27,961 nt of DNA from a virus: the IMG/VR virus record IMGVR_UViG_3300042460_000591, positions 1-27,961 of that record. One strand, written 5' to 3'. A program made the position numbers and the translations under genes. Position 1 is the stretch's first letter, and each line of letters begins with the position of its first letter. A model generated the notes under the pieces. It saw nothing but the letters and a program-made list of their open reading frames with translations, was not told the DNA's origin and made no database searches. This document shows, piece by piece, positions 1 to 7,133 of the stretch.

Positions 1-1338
1 AGTTGGTATGTGTAGTTTAAAGTTTCTTGCTTGTCCTTGAGTATTTTCAGGATTTGCACTATCATAAGGTTCTAAAGCAAATTTCTCACCATAGAAAAAA
101 TCAATAGTCTGATTTGTATAATGTATAATTGATATTGCTTTTTGTTCTTCAGCGGTTACAACCATTTTTTCACCAAAAGAATTATAATAATAAACATCAT
201 CTGTCGATGTTTGACCATTAGATGAATTATATCCAAGATACTCTTTTGTTCCAATATAATTTATTGACCCAAATTTATCATACCCATTAAATTGAGTTGG
301 GAAAAGTCCTGCTGGATTTTCAGTCCAAGGAATGTTCATATTCCAAACTTTAACATCAAACTGATCCGTATCACAAATAGATTCAAAATCAATTACATTT
401 CTATCCCAATGTGGTTCAGGTGTGAAACTATCATAAAATGGAACCATTTGGGCCGGATATATTAAAGTTCTTGCTAAACAATCGGAAGATAAGTCACTAA
501 AATCTGGTGTATTTCTATCTAACGTAAGTTTATTCTCACAAACTGCAATAATTTTATAAGTTAAAATAGAAAAACAACTATAAACCTCCATATTACAGTC
601 AGGTGGTGGCGGTAATGGACACTGAGCACTTGGTGTTGGAGTAAAACAAGGTGTTTGAGTTGGTGTTGGTGTTGGTGTTGCCGAAGAACAAGGGTCTGTT
701 GATGACGGTGTCGGTGTTAACGTAACGGTTGGTGAATTACTTACAGATGGTGTTGGTGTTGGTGTTGGCAAATTAACACAACTACAGTTTGTTGTTGCTC
801 TACCATCATAGTATATCGTTATAAAATCACCAACTTGTGGTGTATTGTTATTTTGTGAATTACAATCAAGTCTTTCAACATTTATTTCATTTATACCAAT
901 TAATGACGACATTCTAACAACATAATTTGGTGTTGTAACATATTGGTTATTAACTAACGCTTTCCATTCTATTGTCGACGCTGAAGTAATGCCAGAGAAA
1001 AATCCTCTCATTGCGGCTCTGTTATAAACGGGATCTACGGTGGAATCCATAAATGGTATTCCAAATATGTTAGTCTGCCCTTCATCAACCAAATATGGAT
1101 ACTTAACATATTGTCTATTTGATTCAGGAACTCCAGATGAATTTTGAGCGTTAAATTGTGGTTCTAAAATCAAGCTATTTGTTTGATTATAAGTGGTAGG
1201 TAATTCATTATATGAAACTTCACTATCACCAATGGTAAAATATACGATATTAAATTTACCCTCAGATAATCTTTGTCTACCTGTATCAGTAACTCTAGTA
1301 TTTACTAACCCCGACGTATTTTTAAGTATGTATGCCAT
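1..1338 (-). CDS. Virion/tail-fibre-like protein with Thr-Pro linkers (3' end cut by window edge)
   Basis: An open frame starts at the ATG whose complement is 1336-1338 and continues for 446 codons to the left edge with no stop, so the C-terminus is missing. The protein begins MAYILKNTSGLVNTRVTD, followed by a stretch reading GDSEVSYNELP; this looks like the start of a phage structural protein, but I cannot name the family. Residues about 186-246 form a Pro/Thr/Ser-rich linker of TPTPTP runs broken by Cys-containing pieces, ending in PLPPPPDC. After it comes a mixed hydrophilic domain (about 250-446) with aromatic motifs. The gene ends the tail-tip/adhesin region and lies 23 nt downstream of a gene for a repeat-bearing adhesin-like protein. 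A TATTTAT motif lies 7 nt before the start. A role as a tail fibre or tip protein is inferred from position and composition only. Confidence 0.75.
   Translation of the reverse strand, partial: MAYILKNTSGLVNTRVTDTGRQRLSEGKFNIVYFTIGDSEVSYNELPTTYNQTNSLILEPQFNAQNSSGVPESNRQYVKYPYLVDEGQTNIFGIPFMDSTVDPVYNRAAMRGFFSGITSASTIEWKALVNNQYVTTPNYVVRMSSLIGINEINVERLDCNSQNNNTPQVGDFITIYYDGRATTNCSCVNLPTPTPTPSVSNSPTVTLTPTPSSTDPCSSATPTPTPTQTPCFTPTPSAQCPLPPPPDCNMEVYSCFSILTYKIIAVCENKLTLDRNTPDFSDLSSDCLARTLIYPAQMVPFYDSFTPEPHWDRNVIDFESICDTDQFDVKVWNMNIPWTENPAGLFPTQFNGYDKFGSINYIGTKEYLGYNSSNGQTSTDDVYYYNSFGEKMVVTAEEQKAISIIHYTNQTIDFFYGEKFALEPYDSANPENTQGQARNFKLHIPT
600..780. repeat. Low-complexity Thr-Pro-coding repeats in the partial left-edge gene
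   Basis: Several clusters of ggtgtt words (for example at about 658-682 and 748-769) encode TPTPTP runs of the left-edge protein, separated by Ser/Thr/Cys-rich non-repeated pieces. They are the same type of 6-base coding repeat as at 4648-4735, here in three or four shorter blocks. Confidence 0.65.
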
Positions 1339-1345
1339 TTAAATG

Positions 1346-1352
1346 ATAAATA
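1346..1352 (-). promoter_or_regulatory. TATTTAT motif upstream of the partial left-edge gene
   Basis: On the coding strand the gap reads AATATTTATCATTTAA and then the start codon, placing the 7-base core 7 nt before ATG. It is one of seven identical cores located in intergenic gaps. Its closeness to the start would mean a nearly leaderless transcript if it acts as a -10 element. Function is inferred from recurrence only. Confidence 0.4.
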
Positions 1353-1361
1353 TTGTTTTAT

Positions 1362-3419
1362 TTAATTTTTTGTTGGAACAGGGTTTATAAATTTTATTTT
1401 ACAACACTTACAATTATTTATTACAGCATTACTGATATATAATTGGTAATTAGGAATTGCATCTTCACAATATCCTGTTGGGTCGTTTATTATTTGATTT
1501 GTCGTAAATCCTGTTATCGTTTGATTACTTCCTATTGTTAAATTATTAAGGTATTGTAGGTTTTGTTGAGCAATATCAATTGGTCCATCCGCGGTACAAG
1601 GTCCTGATAATGGTATCACACTACTTGTTGTATTATAAAGTGTCATTACTCCATAACCATCTATTGTTGTTATGTTATTATATGTTGGGGCTGGACTTAA
1701 TGTTGTTGGATAATAACTAAAGTTTGATGTCATATTCAAATTGAATGATATCGTAACACCTGCCGGTAATGTCGGTGCCGTAACCACAAATGTATCATTT
1801 ATCGTATTTACCGATAATGTTAGGAAATATGTCGTTGATGGTGTTGAGGTAATTTGTATTGTCGTTGTACTACCTACAACATTATTAGAATCCTTAACAA
1901 ATACGTCATAATATCCTGGTGCTAAATTTAAAAATATTGGAGATGTTTGATAGGTTATTCCCCCATCTATTGAATATTGATACGGGGCCGTTCCTCCAAT
2001 AGCACTAACAGAAATACTCCCATCGTTTTCACAAAGAGCGTTATTTTTTGTCACACTAACAGTCACTAATTGATTTACTGAACATTCTCCCGACAAAACT
2101 GTCATTTGTAATACTTCACCAGTACCATAAATTACCCAATTACTTAATGGTGGTGCTGAAGGATCATTATTAACCAAACTAATATTTGTACCGGGATATC
2201 CTGTGAATGTCCATTGGTTTGGTGTTGATCCTGTATTCCAATACATGAAATATTGACTATCAAGAGATGTCCAAGTTGGTTGACCATTAAGGTCATTCGT
2301 TGGTAATACCTCTATTTGTAGTTCTTGTGATAGGTATCCAAGTTCATTACTCCTAATAACTAATGAAACACATAATGGTCCATAATCGGTAGGAACCACA
2401 GGTATCTCACAAGGCCCGACATAAGATTCCGTTATTTGATATAGTGTTGAGGCCGAAACTTGCCAAGTAGATCCTGATGGGTATAAATCGCCATTATCTA
2501 ACAAATAAGAATAGAAGGTTCCGTTTTGACATTCCATTGATTGACAGAATGACCAATATTCGTATTGTGGTTGCCATATAACATACCCTAAAGTAGTTAC
2601 CCCATATGTTAAAATGTAATAAGGTTTACCATTTCTCACTCCTTGTGGTTGTGATGTTATATAAACAACATTCTCTTCAACTATACCTGAAACCACAAAA
2701 CACATTGCAGAATAAACTATTGTTTCTGCTGTTAACACACAGGTCGTAACTTCGGTGAAGTCCCCATAATAATCCGTTACCGTTGCGGTATAACTACCAA
2801 CACTTAAGTTTGTTAATGCCGGAGCATAACTACCTACTTCCCAAAATACTGTATATGGTGGTGTTCCACCAGTTATTAAAAGAGTTGTGGCTCCATCATA
2901 AGAAAATATGCTGGTTGGTTGTTGTGTTAAACATTGTATTTTCATTGGGAACAACGTTATTACATCACATTCGTTTGTTGGTTTTACCGTTGGTAATGTT
3001 GGTGGACATTGATTGTTTTCACATATGTCGGTTACCTTTAACGGTATATTAGATTCCGAATCAAATTGGGGATATATTCTACTACAAAGATTATATGTTA
3101 ATCCGGATATTAGACTTTGAACAACGATATTGTTATCGCAATCAACATATGTAACATCGGTATTTTCAGATTGGGTTTTTATAAAATAACAATAACATAA
3201 TCCCGAACAAGTTGTCCCACTATCAATTGTTATTTCTTCTGTTGGGACACATTCTATCTCACCAATATTTAAAACATAAAAACAACCGCTTGGACTTGTT
3301 ATTCCAGTAGTTTCAATATAAGCAAAACCTGAAGTATATGCGGTTAAACCACTATAGTTTGAAACTATTGGTTCTGAATTACCATTAACAGGATAAAGTA
3401 TGTAACAATTTTCTACCAT
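1362..3419 (-). CDS. SprB-repeat-containing adhesin-like virion protein (685 aa)
   Basis: A probable extracellular, beta-rich virion protein. Two segments match the SprB-repeat pattern (GGT-PPY start, LxxGxYxxxVxD end): residues about 173-232 (GGTPPYTVFW, LSVGSYTATVTD) and about 461-522 (CENDGSISVSAIGGTAPYQY, LAPGYYDVFVKD). In Bacteroidota these repeats occur in the long cell-surface adhesin SprB and other secreted proteins; in a phage they most plausibly form a fibre or decoration domain. Residues about 74-116 hold a Cys module with TYVDCD, resembling a segment of the 163-residue protein encoded at 4458-4949. The protein ends with a Cys-rich tail (NNCKCCKIKF). No signal peptide or membrane segment is evident. 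The start at 3419 follows a TATTTAT motif by 8 nt. Host-receptor binding is an inference. Confidence 0.75.
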   Translation of the reverse strand: MVENCYILYPVNGNSEPIVSNYSGLTAYTSGFAYIETTGITSPSGCFYVLNIGEIECVPTEEITIDSGTTCSGLCYCYFIKTQSENTDVTYVDCDNNIVVQSLISGLTYNLCSRIYPQFDSESNIPLKVTDICENNQCPPTLPTVKPTNECDVITLFPMKIQCLTQQPTSIFSYDGATTLLITGGTPPYTVFWEVGSYAPALTNLSVGSYTATVTDYYGDFTEVTTCVLTAETIVYSAMCFVVSGIVEENVVYITSQPQGVRNGKPYYILTYGVTTLGYVIWQPQYEYWSFCQSMECQNGTFYSYLLDNGDLYPSGSTWQVSASTLYQITESYVGPCEIPVVPTDYGPLCVSLVIRSNELGYLSQELQIEVLPTNDLNGQPTWTSLDSQYFMYWNTGSTPNQWTFTGYPGTNISLVNNDPSAPPLSNWVIYGTGEVLQMTVLSGECSVNQLVTVSVTKNNALCENDGSISVSAIGGTAPYQYSIDGGITYQTSPIFLNLAPGYYDVFVKDSNNVVGSTTTIQITSTPSTTYFLTLSVNTINDTFVVTAPTLPAGVTISFNLNMTSNFSYYPTTLSPAPTYNNITTIDGYGVMTLYNTTSSVIPLSGPCTADGPIDIAQQNLQYLNNLTIGSNQTITGFTTNQIINDPTGYCEDAIPNYQLYISNAVINNCKCCKIKFINPVPTKN

Positions 3420-3427
3420 CTTATTAG

Positions 3428-3434
3428 ATAAATA
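3428..3434 (-). promoter_or_regulatory. TATTTAT motif upstream of the 685-aa adhesin-like gene
   Basis: The coding strand reads GATTATTTATCTAATAAG before the start codon, giving an 8-nt gap. The motif lies immediately after the TGA stop (3436-3438) of the glycosyltransferase gene, squeezed into a 16-nt gap. It belongs to the same recurring set as the other TATTTAT sites. Confidence 0.4.
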
Positions 3435-3435
3435 A

Positions 3436-4416
3436 TCAAATATTTGATTTTTGGAGATATGATTTCATATTCTCAATATATTTTATTGTTGAACTATTTG
3501 AATCTATATAATCAAAAACGTTTGGGTTTTTTATTAATTCCTCAATTGGGTCTATATTAATATAATCACCTTTAAAAAACTTTGTAGTTTTTAGATCTTG
3601 TGTTACTCCAGCCATATGTAGTATTGGTGTGGTATTGTACTTATTAATATCATCTGTTGCCCAACAAAATTCAAACTCATTTGTTATTTTTGTTTTAAAC
3701 CCATACATCCATAGGTTCCATAAAAGAGACCACATTTCTGCTGTCCAAAATTGTATTTGGCCTGGATTTATTGGGAATCTTTTTTGGTAGTCTAACATCT
3801 TATCATATAATGTGGTTGAATCTTTATAGATTTTATCCCAAAGTTCACAAGTTGTATTTTTGATCAGGTATTGTCCTCCACCTGAATTTTCTTGGTTTTC
3901 TTTTATTGTTTCAACATCAACCCCAATTACTTCAACCATCTCAGACATTAATTGTCCCTTTTCTGAGTTTGGGTGTTTTGATTCATATCTTTTACAACAA
4001 TCCATAATGTAATCATAACCAATATATCCAATGGTATCAGATAAATAACTTACCTCATCGTTTAACAACCGATTAAATTTCGGTAGTTCCCTAAATATAA
4101 TGTCCGCATCGTGTAGGAAAAATATCTTCCCATAATCAGGGTTTGATTGTATCCATTTTGATATTAAATATGGTTTAATACTTGGGATATAATGTTTTTT
4201 AACTCTATTATCAATAAAAAAGTGTGTGTTTATCCCCAAATTAACCAATTCTTTTGCCCCTTTAGATGGTTCTGTTTTACCAAGAACTAAACCTAAAACA
4301 ACGTGTATTTGATTTGGGTCAATACCCTTATCAATAAAGTTGTTAACATAAAGTTTAATTTGCCAAATAAAATAGGGGACATCAGGTTGGGCAGATACAA
4401 ATAAAATCTCTTTCAT
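3436..4416 (-). CDS. Probable GT-A-type glycosyltransferase (326 aa)
   Basis: The best clue is FFLHDADIIF at residues about 99-108: a hydrophobic strand followed by Asp-Ala-Asp (103-105), the DXD motif that binds the metal and nucleotide sugar in GT-A-fold glycosyltransferases. Supporting features are an N-terminal strand (EILFVSAQPDVPYF), a glycine-rich GGGQYLIKN at 179-187, like acceptor-site loops that precede a scorable strand, an aromatic stretch QIQFWTAEMWSLLW (220-233) and ILHMAG at 265-270, where a late His could be the second metal ligand. No signal peptide or membrane helix is visible, so it should act in the infected cell's cytoplasm. It sits between genes for a Thr-Pro-linker protein and a repeat adhesin, so a virion protein or a cell-surface glycan are both possible substrates. 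The overall layout recalls peptidyl-Ser/Hyp glycosyltransferases, but I cannot assign the sugar or acceptor. Confidence 0.6.
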   Translation of the reverse strand: MKEILFVSAQPDVPYFIWQIKLYVNNFIDKGIDPNQIHVVLGLVLGKTEPSKGAKELVNLGINTHFFIDNRVKKHYIPSIKPYLISKWIQSNPDYGKIFFLHDADIIFRELPKFNRLLNDEVSYLSDTIGYIGYDYIMDCCKRYESKHPNSEKGQLMSEMVEVIGVDVETIKENQENSGGGQYLIKNTTCELWDKIYKDSTTLYDKMLDYQKRFPINPGQIQFWTAEMWSLLWNLWMYGFKTKITNEFEFCWATDDINKYNTTPILHMAGVTQDLKTTKFFKGDYINIDPIEELIKNPNVFDYIDSNSSTIKYIENMKSYLQKSNI

Positions 4417-4423
4417 TAGTGAA

Positions 4424-4449
4424 ATAATAAGTGTTGTTTTTAATAAGTG
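4424..4449. repeat. Direct repeat of a 9-base word in the gap before the glycosyltransferase
   Basis: The word taataagtg occurs twice in the 41-nt gap (4424-4432 and 4441-4449), 17 nt apart; the coding strand reads CACTTATTA twice. No TATTTAT core is present in this gap, only the near match TATTATTT, so these repeats could be its regulatory substitute. In such A+T-rich sequence chance is a real alternative. Confidence 0.3.
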
Positions 4450-4457
4450 AATTTAAA

Positions 4458-4949
4458 TTAAGGACAAGGTCCTGAATCTGAGAATGCCCCACTACCTGAT
4501 ATTATTGTTGGGGTGGGTAAAAGGTATCCACAACGATATTCGGAACTAGCAATACCAACCAGAAGTATTTGTAACAACCCATCACAATCTGTATAATCAA
4601 ACGTAGCCCCTGCTGGACCACCCTCAAATAACCAATAAGTATTACAAGGTATTGTTGGTGTGGGAGTTGGTGTGGGAGTTGGTGTAGGTGTTGGCGTTTC
4701 TGTAGGGGTAGGTGTGGGCGTTGGCGTTGTCGGTATACAATATATTTCTTCAAATCTTTCACACCCAATTGAGTCTATTATTAATAAACCAACAGCAGGT
4801 GCGGTATTAAATTGTGGTGGTAATGTTATAGTAATAGGAGGCATTACTCCCGACCCAACATAGACACATTGATTACCATAAACATTACAACAATACGCAC
4901 TAAATGGTGGGGTTAACCCTGAAATTGAAGATATTGTTATTTCGTTCAT
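4458..4949 (-). CDS. Small Thr-Pro-linker virion protein (163 aa)
   Basis: Three parts are visible. Residues 1-72 form a small domain with GLTPPF, four Cys residues and LLIIDSIGCERF, reminiscent of a degenerate SprB-like unit. Residues 73-101 are an almost pure Thr-Pro repeat broken by one Glu. Residues 102-163 form a second Cys-containing module with YTDCDGLLQ, similar to residues about 74-116 of the 685-residue protein encoded at 1362-3419. The coding strand spaces the upstream stop and this start by only 3 nt, so it is probably translated together with the gene encoding the multi-repeat protein. A two-headed connector or small fibre protein fits the architecture, with an exposed, extended linker that is a plausible O-glycosylation target. 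Exact function is unknown. Confidence 0.7.
   Translation of the reverse strand: MNEITISSISGLTPPFSAYCCNVYGNQCVYVGSGVMPPITITLPPQFNTAPAVGLLIIDSIGCERFEEIYCIPTTPTPTPTPTETPTPTPTPTPTPTPTIPCNTYWLFEGGPAGATFDYTDCDGLLQILLVGIASSEYRCGYLLPTPTIISGSGAFSDSGPCP
4648..4735. repeat. Hexanucleotide-based tandem repeat encoding the Thr-Pro linker
   Basis: On the plus strand this stretch is built from variants of ggtgtn/ggngtt words with a period near 6 bases (one codon pair, Thr-Pro). The copies differ at third positions (ggtgtg, ggagtt, ggtgta, ggcgtt), so purifying selection or age has eroded a perfect repeat while the Pro-Thr sequence is kept. Gain or loss of a unit would change linker length without shifting the frame. 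Confidence 0.7.
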
Positions 4950-4952
4950 GTC

Positions 4953-7133
4953 TTATATACAAGTTACACAAGATATTTCATAATCAATAACCAATTTAAC
5001 CGTTATTTCGGTATCTTGTAGTGGATTGAATGGTTGTAAAATACAATCCTTAGTTATTTTTTCACATCCAGATGTTAAGGTAATTCTATTTGATATTAAA
5101 TCTACCGTAACATCTGTAATACCAACATATTCTTCTAATGCTGCAACAATACTATCTGACCAAACAATATCATTTGGATAGTCAGTGGCTCCTGTTGACA
5201 CATAAAATGGTTGTATTTTAATGTCACCATCAACGTCCGTATAAATTGAGAATGTTGCGGAATTTATAATACAATTTGTATCACCACTAGTAAGGTCTCC
5301 AAAACCTTCCAAATACATAGACCTAATGTTCCTTACACCAATAGATCCGTTTGGTTTAAACATGTCCTCACATATTGTATGGAACATATAATCACTATAT
5401 AATTTGGTTCCTAATAATGTAACCGATTTTGTTAGTGTACAACCACTACTATCAGTTATTGTTAAATCGTAAGTACCACTTGTTAGTCCAGTTATTGTTG
5501 ATCCTGTCTGACCAATAACATTTCCACTCCAACTTAATGTGAATGGAGGGACTCCCGAATATATTGTGGTCGATATTTGACCATCATTACCATTCACAGG
5601 ATTAATAGGGTTCAAATCAAAATACATATTTTGACTATAATTGATATAAATTGGGTAAGTTTGTATACACGCCGGAATTCCAGAATCTTGTACGGTTAAA
5701 GTATAATTACCATATAACAGGTTATTAAATATACCTATAGGTCCACTAGTTGTTGATGGATTGTATGTTGGCCCTGTTAACGTAAAGTTATATGGTAAAG
5801 TGCCACCAGTTGATACTGTAACCTCTAAAGATCCATTATTAAATCCACATGTGGTACCAACGGTTGTTGCTGTAACAGTATATTTATTAACCGAAATTAT
5901 ACTTGTAGTTCCTGTATATATACACCCAACTGAAGATACGGCATAAATATAAGTCCCATTTGGTAATCCGTAGAATGTTTGATTTGCATTACCAACAGTT
6001 CCCGTTTGAATAATTCCTGTTGATCCAGATATTTGTATTTGTAAATTAACGGCTGATGTTGCTCCGTTATCAACAATAATTTGGAGTGTCCCGTCGTTTG
6101 TAGAACAGGTGGAATTTGTTGTTATAGCATTTACAGAATTAAATGATCCTGGAGTGTTTAAAGTAACAGAAGCACTATAAGTACAAAGACCAGCATCCAT
6201 AACATAAACATTAAACACGCCTGTAGGTACACCACTAAAGGTAAATGATGTATCAAAAGATATTCCCACTTCACCTGTTGACCCACTATAATAGTATGGT
6301 CCGGTACCTCCAGTTAGAATTGCAATAACTACACCATCATTTTGGAAACAACTTGGTGGTGTTACAATAAATCCAGCACTACCAACGGCCTGTACTTGTG
6401 TTACTGTTATCGCACTTGACGACTCACAATCAATAGGGTTTGTGATTGTTACCGTATAGGTACCAGCGGTTAAACCTGTCATTGTATCCCCTGTTTGTGA
6501 CCCAACATTAGATGACCAACTATATGTATATGCCGAACTAGGCGTTAAACCAGTAATAAATATTTTACCACTTGATGACGCACATCCCGCATCATCAACA
6601 ACATAATAACCGAAATTAAACGGTGTTGATGGGTTGATAATAACAGATGCCGTAATTCCCGTACACCCACCACCATCATTAGCGACTATATAGTATGTTC
6701 CGGCAGATAAATTTGTAAATTCAAAATAAGAGTTTGGTGTTGAACCACTAGACACTACATTATTTAAAATATCGTAGAGATCAAATGTTGCATTACCATA
6801 AACTCCAGAAGTGAATCCAGTTACGGTACCATTATTAAATCCACAGGTAGTATTTGATGAGTCAATTGTTGCGGTAGTCCCTGTTGAAATATAAACCGTT
6901 TGTAATCTTGATGTGGATGACCCATCTATTATTTGTAAAAAATATGTTCCTCCCGTTAAGTTCTCCGCACTATAAGATGTTGTTGATGCCGATGTTGGTA
7001 ACGTACAACCAGATCCAACACATGTAACCCCAAAAGGTGGTGTATCTCCATTTATTAAAAAACTTACTGAACCAACACCTATGTTTTCACAATCACCGGT
7101 TACATTATAACCATATACATTAATATATCCCAT
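4953..7133 (-). CDS. Multi-repeat SprB-like adhesin/fibre protein (726 aa)
   Basis: About seven beta-sandwich-type units of 70-80 residues occupy residues 1-575; the first is degenerate. Typical units start with Cys and an acidic/Gly turn (TCGFNNGTVTG at about 96, CFQNDGVV, CSTNDGTLQ, CGFNNGSLEV), continue with GGT-PYxY, and end with LxxGTYxxxxTDxxGC (for example LTSGTYDLTITDSSGC). This is the signature of SprB repeats (PF13573-type), known from flavobacterial gliding adhesins and other secreted Bacteroidota proteins. Residues about 576-726 form a different C-terminal domain (TFSIYTDVDG, PFYVSTGATDYP, DIVWSDSIVAALEE, YEISCVTCI) that resembles the C-terminus of the 995-residue protein encoded just upstream. 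The start overlaps the upstream stop as TAATG, so translation is coupled. A role as a repeat-built fibre attached to the baseplate through a shared terminal domain is inferred. Confidence 0.8.
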   Translation of the reverse strand: MGYINVYGYNVTGDCENIGVGSVSFLINGDTPPFGVTCVGSGCTLPTSASTTSYSAENLTGGTYFLQIIDGSSTSRLQTVYISTGTTATIDSSNTTCGFNNGTVTGFTSGVYGNATFDLYDILNNVVSSGSTPNSYFEFTNLSAGTYYIVANDGGGCTGITASVIINPSTPFNFGYYVVDDAGCASSSGKIFITGLTPSSAYTYSWSSNVGSQTGDTMTGLTAGTYTVTITNPIDCESSSAITVTQVQAVGSAGFIVTPPSCFQNDGVVIAILTGGTGPYYYSGSTGEVGISFDTSFTFSGVPTGVFNVYVMDAGLCTYSASVTLNTPGSFNSVNAITTNSTCSTNDGTLQIIVDNGATSAVNLQIQISGSTGIIQTGTVGNANQTFYGLPNGTYIYAVSSVGCIYTGTTSIISVNKYTVTATTVGTTCGFNNGSLEVTVSTGGTLPYNFTLTGPTYNPSTTSGPIGIFNNLLYGNYTLTVQDSGIPACIQTYPIYINYSQNMYFDLNPINPVNGNDGQISTTIYSGVPPFTLSWSGNVIGQTGSTITGLTSGTYDLTITDSSGCTLTKSVTLLGTKLYSDYMFHTICEDMFKPNGSIGVRNIRSMYLEGFGDLTSGDTNCIINSATFSIYTDVDGDIKIQPFYVSTGATDYPNDIVWSDSIVAALEEYVGITDVTVDLISNRITLTSGCEKITKDCILQPFNPLQDTEITVKLVIDYEISCVTCI

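Noticed and set aside
3436-3447. Perfect 12-nt palindrome tcaaatatttga at the glycosyltransferase stop
   Set aside because: Short, A+T-only centre with no following T-run on the minus strand; too weak for a terminator and easily due to chance.
4660-4863. Plus-strand reading frame with Gly-Val repeats
   Set aside because: It is only the antisense reading of the Thr-Pro-coding repeat in a well-supported minus-strand gene; no ribosome site or independent support.
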